From assembly GCF_029379315.1 (NCBI RefSeq), contig NZ_JAQYWQ010000001.1:62001-126000 (forward strand): DNA of 64,000 nt, in the 5' to 3' direction. Position numbers and translations under genes: made by a program. The DNA comes from Nostoc sp. S13. GTDB lineage: Bacteria > Cyanobacteriota > Cyanobacteriia > Cyanobacteriales > Nostocaceae. Positions 53,578 through 64,000 of this stretch are shown piece by piece. The notes beneath the pieces were generated by a model that worked only from the letters and a program-made list of their open reading frames with translations, did not search any database and was not told the origin of the DNA. Position 1 is the first letter of the stretch; every line of letters starts with the position of its first letter.

Positions 53578-54735
53578 ATGAACGAATTACAAGCAATTTT
53601 ACAAGGCTTCGAGTCAAGTCAAAAAAGTGGTGAAATCACTTTCCTCGCGACTGTAGTCAAAACTGAAGGTTCAACCTATCGCCGACCGGGTGCCAAAATG
53701 TTGATCACAAATACAGGTCGGATGATCGGAACAATCAGCGCTGGTTGCTTGGAGAACGACGTATATGAGCATACTCAACAACGAATGTCCGATGGCGAAC
53801 CAATTGTTGTTACTTACGATAACACCGCTTCTGAAGATATTCTTTGGGGCTTTGGTCTAGGGTGCAATGGGATAGTGCAAGTTCTCATCGAACGTCTTGA
53901 GAGAGAAAGTACACCGAATGCGATCGCTTTTACCCAGGAGTGCTTTAATAAAAAACATTTGGGTATTATTGCCACAGTCTTTGCCTTTGAAGGCGCAGTC
54001 AATGTCAAACTTGGGTCGCGCTTACTGCTCTATCCTGATGGTAAAATTATCACTGACATCAAAGATCCAAATTTAATTCCATCTCTAATTGCAGATACTC
54101 AAGCAGCCTTTGCTAATCAAAAGTCAAGCGTAAAGAACTATCAGCTACCCTTAGGCAGTGCAGAAGTTTTCATTGAAGTGATTCAACCACCCACACCTCT
54201 AGTAATATTTGGTGCAGGTTATGACGCTGTACCCGTAGCACAGTTTGCTCAAGCATTAGGTTGGGAAGTTACTATAGTCGATTGTCGAGCTAATGAGGCA
54301 ACTAAAGAGCGATTTCCAATAGCTTGTGATATCATTCTTAGTCGGCGAGAAATTGTACATAAACAGGTATTTATAGATGACTACACAGTTGCTGTGGTGA
54401 TGACGCATAATTACCTTGACGATCGGGAAATCTTGAAAATGTTGCTGCCATCTCCTGCACGCTACATAGGGGTTTTAGGCCCAAAGCTGCGTACTGAAAG
54501 ATTGCTTGAAGATTTACATTCGCAAGGAATAGTTTATACTACTGAAGAATTAAAAAGATTGCATGGCCCGATTGGGATTGACATTGGAGCAGATACACCT
54601 GAAGGAATAGCGATCGCGATTATTGCTGAAATTCAAGCAGTACTTAAAAACCGCAGTGGTAATTTCTTAAGAAATCGCAATCAACCAATTCACCAATGCT
54701 ATGAAAGCAGCTTAAACTTGCTACTTACCACATAG
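53578..54735 (+). CDS. XdhC/CoxI family protein (Mo-cofactor sulfuration/insertion)
   Basis: FLATVVKTEGSTYRRPGAKMLI, GTISAGCLENDV, GFGLGCNGIVQVLIE, IFGAGYDAVPVAQFA, HGPIGIDIGADTPEGIAIAIIAEI. Confidence 0.93.
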   Translation: MNELQAILQGFESSQKSGEITFLATVVKTEGSTYRRPGAKMLITNTGRMIGTISAGCLENDVYEHTQQRMSDGEPIVVTYDNTASEDILWGFGLGCNGIVQVLIERLERESTPNAIAFTQECFNKKHLGIIATVFAFEGAVNVKLGSRLLLYPDGKIITDIKDPNLIPSLIADTQAAFANQKSSVKNYQLPLGSAEVFIEVIQPPTPLVIFGAGYDAVPVAQFAQALGWEVTIVDCRANEATKERFPIACDIILSRREIVHKQVFIDDYTVAVVMTHNYLDDREILKMLLPSPARYIGVLGPKLRTERLLEDLHSQGIVYTTEELKRLHGPIGIDIGADTPEGIAIAIIAEIQAVLKNRSGNFLRNRNQPIHQCYESSLNLLLTT

Positions 54736-54747
54736 TTTTTATCTGTT

Positions 54748-55404
54748 ATGGTATTTAACACTGAGCAAATAGACAATCAAAAATCAACCATAGCAATTAT
54801 GATTCTTGCTGCGGGTGCATCGACTCGTATGGGTACACCAAAACAACTATTGCTTTACCAAGGACGTAGTTTTTTGGAATACATTATAGAAATAGCGATC
54901 GCTTCAGTTTGTCAACCTGTAGTAGTAGTACTTGGAGCAAATGCAGAACAGATTTATCCCCAAATTAAGCAACTTCCCGTTAGAGTAGTTAATAACTTGG
55001 ATTGGGCTTGTGGAATGAGTGCTTCAATCAAAAGCGGTATTGAATTGTTGAATAATCTTCCTCAAAAAATAGAAGCAGTAATTATTACACTTTGCGACCA
55101 GCCATTTGTTTCTCACCAAATTATTAATCAACTAGTGGATACCTATTATTCGGCAAAAAAGCCGATCATTGCTTGTGAATATGGGGGTACATTAGGTGTA
55201 CCTGCTCTATTTAGTCAGAGATTTTTTTCAGAACTTGCTGCTTTGAAAGAAACTTCAGGAGCAAAAAAAGTTATTAATAATAATCTGAATGAAGTGTTTT
55301 CTATTTCGTTTCCACTAGGGGATATCGATATTGATACACCAAAGGATTACGAACAATTGCTATCAATGGCCAGCGCTTCTCAGTTGAGTTTAAAACAGAC
55401 CTAA
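54748..55404 (+). CDS. MobA-like nucleotidyltransferase (molybdenum cofactor cytidylyltransferase-like)
   Basis: IMILAAGASTRMGTPKQLLLYQG, VITLCDQPFVS, PLGDIDIDTPKDYEQL. Confidence 0.92.
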   Translation: MVFNTEQIDNQKSTIAIMILAAGASTRMGTPKQLLLYQGRSFLEYIIEIAIASVCQPVVVVLGANAEQIYPQIKQLPVRVVNNLDWACGMSASIKSGIELLNNLPQKIEAVIITLCDQPFVSHQIINQLVDTYYSAKKPIIACEYGGTLGVPALFSQRFFSELAALKETSGAKKVINNNLNEVFSISFPLGDIDIDTPKDYEQLLSMASASQLSLKQT

Positions 55405-55523
55405 CCCCCAGCCCCTTCCCTTGTAGGGAAGGGGAGTAAGATTCAAAGCCTCTCTCCTTTTAGGAGAGAGGTTTGGAGAGAGATCAAAGTATATTGCATA
55501 AAAACGAAAAACGCTATAGGAGC

Positions 55524-57821
55524 TTATTTTCCCTCAATATACTTCTGCCACATCTGCTCATAAACCTTTTCCATCTCACGGGTAAACTGTTTGCCATTCC
55601 ATAGTGATGCTGTTTGCCGCGATGCTTTCAGCTTCAAAGCAACTTGCTGGCGTAAAACTTCATCCTTTCCCAAACGTACACCCCATTCTATATACTCTTC
55701 ATCCGTCCAAGCAATGCCTTCTGTAATACCCGCATTCATCATCATGGTGTAGCTATTACGAGCTGCAAATTGTTCACCAACTCGCGTCACCAAAGGGATG
55801 CCCATCCACAATGTTTCTAGAGTTGTTGTCGCTCCGTTGTAGGGAAATGTATCTAATACAATATCAGCAATGCCTAAATTAGCACGATGAACTGCCTCTG
55901 AATGAACTATTGGTAAAAATCGTAATCGAGAACAATCTACACCTTCTTCTTCAGCAATTTGGTAAAAGAAGCGTTTAATTGTTTCCTCCTCAGCAAGTCC
56001 TTTAATCAAAAAGTAGCTGTTAGGTACTTGTTTAATAATTTGCATTTGCCACCTTGTCGTTTCTGGATGGCGTTTATATCCTCTTTGGGCGCTGAGATAT
56101 ACAACGGTATCCATAGGAATATCCAAGTCATCGCGGCGGAGAGTTGGTACACCAACTTCAAAACCATCTACTGCTATGTAAGTTTGGGGTAATCGCCAGA
56201 TTTTCTCTGTATAGTAATTTTGTGCATTATCTGGCAGTACATAAGGGTCTGCGATAAAGTAATCAATTGCAGGTATGCCTGATGCATCCCACCCCAGCCA
56301 AGTAACTTGAATTGGGGCTGGCTTGAGTGCCATCACTTCAGTGGTAATATCTAGAGTGATACTATCAAGGTCGATTAAAATATCAATTTCATCTTGATAT
56401 ATCTGGTCAGCAATTTCCCAGCCATTCATACCTAATTGACGAGCTTTTCCTGCCTGACCTAGATACCACTCTTGGAGATAATCAGTTGCTAATTTGTAGT
56501 TAACAAAATAAGTATGAATATCAAATTTATCTCGATCATGATGTTGAAATAACCAACGAGCTAGCCAACCAACAGAATGATTTCTGAAAGCGTAAGATAT
56601 ATAACCTATTTTTAATTTTTTCGGATAGTTTGTTAAAGATTGATGATTAATGATTTTATGAGTATAGTTCTTTCCTTCTGATTGGCCAAAAGATTGAATA
56701 TAATTATTAAAAATCTCAGCTAACTGATTATGAATAGCTCGAAATTCAGCAGGGGCATCTTTAATGTGAGGTATCGCAAAAGATGGCGTAAGTAACCGTA
56801 ATATTCTTCCTTCTTCTAAAGGAATTCGTTCAGCTTTAATAAACTGTTGAAACACAGTTTCCAATTCTTGACAAGTTGTACATATCTCTTGCCAATATCC
56901 TCCTGCTGACATTAGACCCCTTAACAGCAAATGGAGTGCAAAAATTTTATCAGCCAAGCTTTCTGATAAGGAATAACACAATCTAGCTGTCTCTATACCT
57001 TGAGAATAATTACGAGCATCTTGATAAAAAGTCGCTAAGTGCCGCAAAATTTCTACATTATCTGGCTCCAATCGTAAATGCAATTCTAGCAGAGATGCTG
57101 CTAGTAAAGGCTGCCGCAAAGTATGACCAATTTCCATAGCAGCAGGAAGCAGGATAGAGAAGCATTGATGAGTATCAGAGAAATAAGGTAGACTAGCTTC
57201 TATTAAATTTAGATTAATTTCATGTAAAGTAACAGTATTTAAAAATTCTTTTAAAAATTGGATTAATAATTCGGTATTAATTTCTATATTTTCTTTTGCA
57301 TTTAAGCTTTCAATTAATCCCCACTCATTCAAACTATCAATTTCTTCAAATTTTTGCAACTTGATAGAAAGTATAAGAATTTGAAGCAAATTATTTATAT
57401 AACTAGGGTTAATTTCCCGCATATGCTGGCGAATTAACCAAGCAAGAGAATATTCCGCCAGTGTTTCACGCCTTTCAGCTTCTATTTGCAAAACTTGAAA
57501 TAGTTCATTTGTCCAAATTTGTAACTGTTCTTCATCTGCCTCTGTCATTGGCAGCATCCAAGTCATTTGAGCTTCTGCTTCTTGCCCTTGTAATAGCAAT
57601 AGTAGTCCTAAATGCCAATAATAAGAAATAGCATTTGGTTCTATCGCTATTGCTTGCTCATATAACTGTGCTGCTTGCGAATATTTTTCTTGAATAAAGT
57701 ATTGTTCAGCTTGATTTTGCCAATTATATATATCAGTAATCATTGTGATTCTCTGAGAAAATTTTATGAGAAATATAATTGTGAACGACTTACATAATGG
57801 AAATAAAGTGGATAGAAGCAT
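55524..57821 (-). CDS. TPR / O-GlcNAc transferase (SPINDLY family) protein, OgtA-like
   Basis: N-terminal TPR (AAQLYEQAIAIEPNAISYYWHLGLLLLLQG), KIGYISYAFRNHSVGWL, IQVTWLGWDASGIPAIDYFIADPYVLP, DTFPYNGATTTLETLWMGIPLVTRVG. Confidence 0.9.
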   Translation of the reverse strand: MLLSTLFPLCKSFTIIFLIKFSQRITMITDIYNWQNQAEQYFIQEKYSQAAQLYEQAIAIEPNAISYYWHLGLLLLLQGQEAEAQMTWMLPMTEADEEQLQIWTNELFQVLQIEAERRETLAEYSLAWLIRQHMREINPSYINNLLQILILSIKLQKFEEIDSLNEWGLIESLNAKENIEINTELLIQFLKEFLNTVTLHEINLNLIEASLPYFSDTHQCFSILLPAAMEIGHTLRQPLLAASLLELHLRLEPDNVEILRHLATFYQDARNYSQGIETARLCYSLSESLADKIFALHLLLRGLMSAGGYWQEICTTCQELETVFQQFIKAERIPLEEGRILRLLTPSFAIPHIKDAPAEFRAIHNQLAEIFNNYIQSFGQSEGKNYTHKIINHQSLTNYPKKLKIGYISYAFRNHSVGWLARWLFQHHDRDKFDIHTYFVNYKLATDYLQEWYLGQAGKARQLGMNGWEIADQIYQDEIDILIDLDSITLDITTEVMALKPAPIQVTWLGWDASGIPAIDYFIADPYVLPDNAQNYYTEKIWRLPQTYIAVDGFEVGVPTLRRDDLDIPMDTVVYLSAQRGYKRHPETTRWQMQIIKQVPNSYFLIKGLAEEETIKRFFYQIAEEEGVDCSRLRFLPIVHSEAVHRANLGIADIVLDTFPYNGATTTLETLWMGIPLVTRVGEQFAARNSYTMMMNAGITEGIAWTDEEYIEWGVRLGKDEVLRQQVALKLKASRQTASLWNGKQFTREMEKVYEQMWQKYIEGK

Positions 57822-57882
57822 CTACCCACTTGGAAAAATATTTAGCTGAGAGACAATTTAGATACTCCTTGTCCTTGGTTGG

Positions 57883-58437
57883 TTACTTAGCCAAAGAGGT
57901 GAAATTGGCAGGACAACTAGCTGATCCAGCGGTGTAGGCAAATGTAGCGCCAGTTGCATTTGTACCACCGTTAACCATAGCGGTATTAGATTCACACAAA
58001 ACAGCTATGGTAGTAGCTTCACTGGTAGCAGCTTGGGTTGTCAGCTCTACACCACCAATATAGGCTTTGAGAGGCGCAGTGGCAAGTATTACTATTCCTT
58101 GGTTGGCTACTGTAGTACCGAGCGTATCTACAACAGCCGCGTATTTGTAATTTACGGTTTGTGTTGCAATACCAAGTCCTAAAGTACCAATTGAACTTGT
58201 AAATGCAGTATTTTCTAAGTAATAAGCTTGCTGTGCGCGGTTCATGGAACCTGTATATGTTTTAGCTTCCGACTGCTTGGCTTTGTTAGCTTGGTTCAAG
58301 AAAGAAGGCAGGGCGATCGCAGACAAAATACCGATGATGATAATTACTACTAGTAATTCAATAAGTGTAAAACCTTCATCTCCCTTCTTCTTGGTGAGGA
58401 TGTGTTGGAGAAATTTGGCTTTTAGTTCGGTTTTCAT
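57883..58437 (-). CDS. pilA: type IV pilin-like protein (PilA-like)
   Basis: KKGDEGFTLIELLVVIIIIGILSAIALPSFLNQANKAKQSEA prepilin motif; start at MKTELKAKFL. Confidence 0.9.
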   Translation of the reverse strand: MKTELKAKFLQHILTKKKGDEGFTLIELLVVIIIIGILSAIALPSFLNQANKAKQSEAKTYTGSMNRAQQAYYLENTAFTSSIGTLGLGIATQTVNYKYAAVVDTLGTTVANQGIVILATAPLKAYIGGVELTTQAATSEATTIAVLCESNTAMVNGGTNATGATFAYTAGSASCPANFTSLAK

Positions 58438-58641
58438 AAGTGTTTTCCGGGGGTAGAAAGTGATTGCGTGTTCTAGATGTAACTTACCCACCTGCGATCG
58501 CTTTCCTATCACCTTCAGAAAAAAAGTTTGAGGAGATACAATTACATAATCCAGAATCCTTCCATCCCAAATCACACAAACATCACTAAGCGCTTGGTCA
58601 ACATCAGGGGCTAGATTCTCAATTTTAATTGTGGAAGTGCC

Positions 58642-59208
58642 TTATTCAAACTCAGGTGGCCACAACTCTGATATTGCCAGTTCCCAACCTGGTAGCAAGT
58701 CTGGTAGTATCAGCGTGTCGCCATTGTGCAATTCCACCGGAGCTTGGTTTATTCGATAAATCGTTACTGTCAATTTGTCAGGGTCAATCAATATGCCGAC
58801 TACAGATCCAAGTTGCAAAAATAACTGAATCTTCTCCTCAAGTGGTTTGATTCTGTCGCTTTTAGATTTAATTTCAACCATCAGGTCTGGAACTAACTCT
58901 ACAAAATCGCGTTTGGTTTTTTTCAGTCGTTCAGCTTTAACAAAAGACACATCAGGAGCACGTAAGTTTCTTTTTTCTAAGTCGTCCTCTTCTATTCTAG
59001 ATAATATGAAGCCTGCGCTAGAGCCAGTCACTCGCCCTAGCTTGCGCGACATTACCTAAATATTCAAGAAGGTACTCAACCGAGTGCCAATTTCTTCTGA
59101 CTCGTAATCTGATGGCCCTATAACTATAATTTTCCCTTCTACCAGCTCCATCTGCCATTCTGGATGCTCGGTTTGTAGCTCCTCTAAGTCTGTAATGGTG
59201 AAAGACAT
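58642..59208 (-). pseudogene. Uma2-type (DUF820) endonuclease interrupted by one in-frame TAG (59056-59058)
   Basis: MSFTITDLEELQTEHPEWQMELVEGKIIVIGPSDYESEEIGTRLSTFLNI-*-VMSRKLGRVTGSSAGFILSR..., one frame throughout. Confidence 0.85.
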
Positions 59209-59318
59209 AATATTACAGAAAATACTCTTATATGTATCATAAGTACCGCACTATACGAAAGCTACAATGTATTGTATTCAAAGAAAAACGGCTGTATAGT
59301 TTGCCATTAGTAGCATCA

Positions 59319-59426
59319 ATGAAAACAGATGTAATTTTTTATGAACTTATAAAGGAACTACCAGAGATATTTTTTGAACTTATTGATAACGGTTCAGAGG
59401 ATGTTTTAAAAGTATTGAGCGCATAG
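59319..59426 (+). pseudogene. N-terminal fragment of an Rpn/DUF2887-type protein
   Basis: MKTDVIFYELIKELPEIFFELIDNG, typical start of this family, then a stop. Confidence 0.6.
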
Positions 59427-59525
59427 TACCGTAGGCATTTTGCGTAGGCGTAGCCCGTCGCAGACATCGCTTACCATCTGACGTAGTCAATCACAGTTTA
59501 TTATGCTATATTAAACGTAGTCGTT

Positions 59526-60914
59526 ATGAGTTTGGATATGGTCATCACTAACCCCACAGTAGAAAACTTAGTAATTATCGGTTCTGGTCCAGCAGGGTAC
59601 ACAGCCGCCATTTATGCCGGACGCGCCAACCTGAAACCCGTTGTATTTGAAGGTTTCCAAGCCGGGGGTTTACCTGGTGGGCAACTAATGACAACCACGG
59701 AAGTCGAGAACTTTCCTGGGTTTCCCCAAGGCATTACCGGGCCGGAACTCATGGATCAGATGAAGGCACAGGCGGAGCGATGGGGGGCTGAACTATATAC
59801 TGAAGATGTTATCTCAGTTGACTTGAGTCAGCGTCCCTTTATAGTGCGATCGCAAGAAAGGGAAATTAAAACTAACAGCATCGTCATTGCTACTGGTGCA
59901 ACTGCAAAGCGTTTGGGTTTACCTAACGAACATGAATTTTGGAGTCGGGGAATTTCTGCTTGTGCGATTTGCGATGGTGCAACACCAATTTTTCACGGCG
60001 CAGAATTGGCTGTAATTGGTGCTGGCGACTCGGCGGCGGAAGAGTCAATTTACCTCACCAAATACGGCTCTAAGGTGAATATGTTGGTACGCACTGATAA
60101 GATGCGGGCTTCTAAAGCCATGCAAGACAGGGTTTTGAGCAATCCAAAAATCCAGGTGCATTGGAATACAGAGGCTGTAGATATCTTCGGTAACGGTCAT
60201 ATGGAAGGGGTGAAAGTCCGCAATACCAAAACTGGTGAAGTGAGCCAACTGCACGCTAAGGGTTTATTCTACGCTGTTGGTCACAGTCCGAATACCTCTC
60301 TATTTAAGGGGCAATTAGAACTGGATGAGGTGGGTTACGTTGTCACCAAGCACGGTACTGTAGAAACCAGTGTGGAGGGCGTTTTTGCTGCTGGCGACGT
60401 GCAAGATCATGAGTTTCGGCAAGCAATTACGGCTGCGGGTACTGGTTGTATGGCAGCGATGTTAGCAGAACGTTGGTTATCATTCAGTGGCTTAATTCAA
60501 GAATTTCATCAACAGTCAGAAACAGCAAATAATGAATTAGAACATCAGCCAGCCAAAAAGACTGAAGCCGAGGAAGAAGCTGAATTTAATTTGAATGGGA
60601 CGCGCCATCAGGGAGGTTATGCTTTACGGAAATTGTTCCATGAAAGCGATCGCTTACTCATGGTTAAATACGTCTCTCCTGGTTGCGGCCCTTGTCATAC
60701 CCTGAAGCCAATTTTAAATAAAGTGGTGGATGAATTTGACAGCAAAATTCACTTTGTGGAAATTGACATCGACAAAGACCGAGATATTGCTGAAAATGCT
60801 GGTGTGACCGGAACGCCAACAGTTCAATTATTCAAAAATAAGGAACTGGTGAAGGAAGTTAAAGGTGTGAAGCAAAAGAGCGAATACCGTCAGTTGATTG
60901 AAAGCAATTTGTAA
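59526..60914 (+). CDS. NADPH-thioredoxin reductase with C-terminal thioredoxin domain (NTRC)
   Basis: [40 protein letters not shown]-terminal thioredoxin domain with CGPC. Confidence 0.95.
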   Translation: MSLDMVITNPTVENLVIIGSGPAGYTAAIYAGRANLKPVVFEGFQAGGLPGGQLMTTTEVENFPGFPQGITGPELMDQMKAQAERWGAELYTEDVISVDLSQRPFIVRSQEREIKTNSIVIATGATAKRLGLPNEHEFWSRGISACAICDGATPIFHGAELAVIGAGDSAAEESIYLTKYGSKVNMLVRTDKMRASKAMQDRVLSNPKIQVHWNTEAVDIFGNGHMEGVKVRNTKTGEVSQLHAKGLFYAVGHSPNTSLFKGQLELDEVGYVVTKHGTVETSVEGVFAAGDVQDHEFRQAITAAGTGCMAAMLAERWLSFSGLIQEFHQQSETANNELEHQPAKKTEAEEEAEFNLNGTRHQGGYALRKLFHESDRLLMVKYVSPGCGPCHTLKPILNKVVDEFDSKIHFVEIDIDKDRDIAENAGVTGTPTVQLFKNKELVKEVKGVKQKSEYRQLIESNL

Positions 60915-63900
60915 GGAAGAGTTTCTGCTTTCGCTTGGGCGATCGCCTGTTGATTATCTGTTGCTAAAGCAATTCGAGTATTAATTCTAGGCAAAAGAGT
61001 TTTCCATTGTGTATCACTCATCTTGCCTAGTAGAGAAATTTCTGGCCCCTCAGTTATATCTACATCACCCTCCATGAGCAAATTCATGGTCAAAGACGAT
61101 AAAAGCATATCAGCTTCTTCCTCAGAAACGTTATGAGTATCTATCAGGAGAGTTATATGACTTTTATCTGGGTGAGTAGTGAGAGTAGAAATGACACTTG
61201 CTAAATCTTGATATAGTAGGTCTTCTGGCTCTGACCAGTCTGGGAAAATAATGAGGTTAATATCTTTTAAGCGGAAATTTTGACTCAGAGTATCTGTAAG
61301 ATATTTACTAAATAGTTCTTGGAAGAGGCTGCCTATTTTAGCTGAGTAAGAGCGGCTATCTAGAAAACTAGGATTACCTTGCATTTTTTCTTTGATTTGG
61401 TCGCTCTTTTGTTGGCGTAATTCAGGATCAGTTCCCAGTGTGATCGCTAACTGTATATAAGACTCTTCACTATCCGCAACTAAATCAGGTACATCTAATA
61501 CTTGCACCATTGCAGCCCCCATTGTAGACCGAAAGGTAGTTCCCCGTCTAGTAATTACTGGTAAATTAACCTGTAGTGGCTCTATCAATGAAGTTGTTCC
61601 AGCAAATGGAAAAGAATCTAGGTAAACATCGGCAATAGCAAAGTATGCTTTAACTTCTTGTCGATTTGGTACAGGTTGAGGATCTAAGACTATCAATTGA
61701 TCTGCTGTTATTCCATGCTTTGAAAATACTTTATTCAAGTGGTTCACAAAAGCTTTTTTAGGATAAGCGTTTGACCAATTTGGACCAAATGGCAGAAGGA
61801 CTAAAACGGAGTTGGGAACAGCAAAAATTATTTTTGCCCACGTATCAATCAGTTCAGGGATAATTTTGAAGTAGTTAGCGGCAGAGATAAAAATAACAGC
61901 ATCGTCAGGAATACCTAAACTTTGTCGCTCACTTTTTACAATTACCTTGTCTTTTTCATTACCATAACTAAAGCAATGAGCAGTTCCTTCCAGTTTCATC
62001 AACTTTTCTTGATATTGCTGTTCTGCCGTTGCCGATGGATCAGTTAGTGTACCAGAGATGTAATAATCAATATGCCGCATTCCTGTTGTTACCACAGATC
62101 CGCCACTCGTGACTTGTATTCTAGCTAACCGATGCATTGATAACAGGCAGATTTGATTCGTTACTGCCGTCACATTGGTAGCAATGAATAATATATCGAG
62201 ATCATCAGCACGAATAATATTTACCTGTTCTGTTAAATCTTGTGGTAGTAGTTTAAAGGAGTTTGCACAGCTTTGGCAATATTGCTCTAGTTGATGACCA
62301 GTTTGATTAAGAGAATACAAAATTACTTCAAAATCTCTACTGATATATTCATAAACAGGAAGAGCCGCAAATGTTTCGGCTGATGGGAGAAAATTGCTGG
62401 CTAATATACCTAAAGTAATTTTTTTTCCGCCTACAGGGTTTTCAGCGAATTCATAATCTATGCCATAGTTTCTAGTTGTGAGAAAATACTCTATAATCTT
62501 TGCTCTTTTGACATAAATATCTTGAAGATTGGCATCATTAAAGTAAACAGGAATAAAATTAGCATTTTTTACAAAGCACTCTAAAAAATCATTCCATTGC
62601 TCAGAATTATTCCGTTCTAGAATTCCACTATGTAAGTAATCAATCCAACATTGGATATAGCGGTAGTAATTATCTGCGTCTCCAATTTTTTGGAAGTAGG
62701 AATGGGAATTAAACAGATATGTCTCATAATCATTTAGTAACCAATGAGGTATGTGTATAATCTCAGGGGGTGCTGGTAACTGCTGAGGATCTAGATAAAG
62801 CATAGCTACCATTAGATACTGAATTATTGTATGAGGATCATTAACTCCTCTAAAGATATCGGTAAGCACTTCATCAACTAAAGTTTGTTCGTTAACAGCT
62901 AATTGCTCATTTTTTAAACCAAGTTTTAGTAGTAATTGATACTTTTTACCCAATTCTCCCATATACAGGCTTTCAATCTGAGAAGTTTGTAAATTCAATA
63001 ATTCAGTAGCGGTTTCATAACGTAACTGACGCAAGTTAGCGAGCGCTAATGGATCACCAGGGTCTTTTTGATACTCTTGAATATAAAGAGAGAATTTATT
63101 AGTGAAATTATTTAATATTTGAATATTACGTTTCTTTAAATACCCTGAAGGATTAAAAGTTAAGTATAATTTTTCGCATTCTTGGTCTATATCGAAAGAC
63201 GAATCTTCCTGCATAAAAGCTTGAACAGCTTCCATCGGTCCTGGCCCATACTCAGAGTACACGGGATGACCGTTGATATTGGTGTCCTCGACAATAAGAT
63301 AGCTTCCAGGCGTCACAAATGGACTATATAAATACAACTCTTGCAGTACATGTTCTGCACGATGATCAGAGTCCAAAATCACCACTACTGAGCTTTTATT
63401 AGCTGTTTTTCGCCGCACCTGTTCTATCATAGCATCAGATGTTGAAGAACCAAGCCAATAAGAAATGCGCGGATGCTGGGGTCGATTGGGGCGCTCTTGG
63501 ATGTCAATACTCACAATTTCACCGTTTCTAATTATGTCACACATTTGTGCCAAAAACAAAGCACTACCGCCATAAAGAGTTCCAGTTTCAATAATAATTT
63601 CTGGCTTAATTTTAAATATAATTTCCTGGTAAATCCATAAATCTAGAGGACACTTATAAACTGGTATTCCCATCCAGTAAGTTTTTTGCCACGTTAGCCC
63701 TCGTTGCTGGGCAGCATTATAGTAAAGTTGATGAAACCACTGAATAATATCTTTTTCTGTGACTTGGGATTGGATTTGGTATTGCATGTTGGTGGTTGGT
63801 TTAATCCAGATTGGATCTTGATGAAATTCTGTAATTTGTTCTCTTATGTCTAGAAATTTTATTGGTTCAAACTTTTTCGTATAAGCTTGCTTGACGGCTA

Positions 63901-64000
63901 AAGAGAAAATATGTTCATATATAAGTTTTTCTTCTCCAACATTATTCTCATAAAATTTGTTGATTATTTTTTCCCCATATCCTATCACCAATTCGCTTTG
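60890..64000 (-). CDS. CmcI-like methyltransferase domain fused to OGT/SPINDLY-like glycosyltransferase, 5' end open at the window edge
   Basis: N-part [21 protein letters not shown]...[17 protein letters not shown] (CmcI-like); C-part [53 protein letters not shown] (OGT-like). Frame open through 64000. Confidence 0.85.
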   Translation of the reverse strand, partial: QSELVIGYGEKIINKFYENNVGEEKLIYEHIFSLAVKQAYTKKFEPIKFLDIREQITEFHQDPIWIKPTTNMQYQIQSQVTEKDIIQWFHQLYYNAAQQRGLTWQKTYWMGIPVYKCPLDLWIYQEIIFKIKPEIIIETGTLYGGSALFLAQMCDIIRNGEIVSIDIQERPNRPQHPRISYWLGSSTSDAMIEQVRRKTANKSSVVVILDSDHRAEHVLQELYLYSPFVTPGSYLIVEDTNINGHPVYSEYGPGPMEAVQAFMQEDSSFDIDQECEKLYLTFNPSGYLKKRNIQILNNFTNKFSLYIQEYQKDPGDPLALANLRQLRYETATELLNLQTSQIESLYMGELGKKYQLLLKLGLKNEQLAVNEQTLVDEVLTDIFRGVNDPHTIIQYLMVAMLYLDPQQLPAPPEIIHIPHWLLNDYETYLFNSHSYFQKIGDADNYYRYIQCWIDYLHSGILERNNSEQWNDFLECFVKNANFIPVYFNDANLQDIYVKRAKIIEYFLTTRNYGIDYEFAENPVGGKKITLGILASNFLPSAETFAALPVYEYISRDFEVILYSLNQTGHQLEQYCQSCANSFKLLPQDLTEQVNIIRADDLDILFIATNVTAVTNQICLLSMHRLARIQVTSGGSVVTTGMRHIDYYISGTLTDPSATAEQQYQEKLMKLEGTAHCFSYGNEKDKVIVKSERQSLGIPDDAVIFISAANYFKIIPELIDTWAKIIFAVPNSVLVLLPFGPNWSNAYPKKAFVNHLNKVFSKHGITADQLIVLDPQPVPNRQEVKAYFAIADVYLDSFPFAGTTSLIEPLQVNLPVITRRGTTFRSTMGAAMVQVLDVPDLVADSEESYIQLAITLGTDPELRQQKSDQIKEKMQGNPSFLDSRSYSAKIGSLFQELFSKYLTDTLSQNFRLKDINLIIFPDWSEPEDLLYQDLASVISTLTTHPDKSHITLLIDTHNVSEEEADMLLSSLTMNLLMEGDVDITEGPEISLLGKMSDTQWKTLLPRINTRIALATDNQQAIAQAKAETLPYKLLSIN

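Overview
The window is a chromosomal segment from a filamentous, heterocyst-forming (Nostoc/Anabaena-like) cyanobacterium. HIP1 octamers (GCGATCGC) are scattered throughout. The recognisable core genes are pdxA, petM (34 aa, missing from the ORF track), a ycf39-like gene, nadK with an nblR-like regulator, leuS, hetF, an NTRC-type thioredoxin reductase and a pilA-like pilin next to OGT (SPINDLY) glycosyltransferases. An accessory stretch at about 38.9-55.4 kb carries a molybdenum hydroxylase (2Fe-2S, FAD and Mo subunits), XdhC and MobA-like maturation genes, and several enzymes with twin-arginine-like signals. The most interesting observations are: (1) a DUF433/DUF5615 toxin-antitoxin pair in which the antitoxin ORF is split by a 100-bp TA-flanked MITE, whose conceptual excision restores the frame exactly, while the toxin carries one in-frame TAA; (2) an HTH-NACHT (NLR-like) gene split by one in-frame TAA; (3) a strongly structured non-coding region just upstream of nadK; (4) a partly eroded repeat array upstream of hetF that matches the known NsiR1 arrangement, with TCCGGA (DIF+) motifs; (5) palindromic repeat cassettes inserted in frame inside hetF; (6) two arrays of 21-bp hairpin-containing repeats with duplicated flanks; (7) a rolling-circle Rep gene followed by a 125-bp tandem duplication. 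Several MITE-like elements and one intact IS982-type element are also visible. Everything was read by eye; no database search, alignment or folding program was run.
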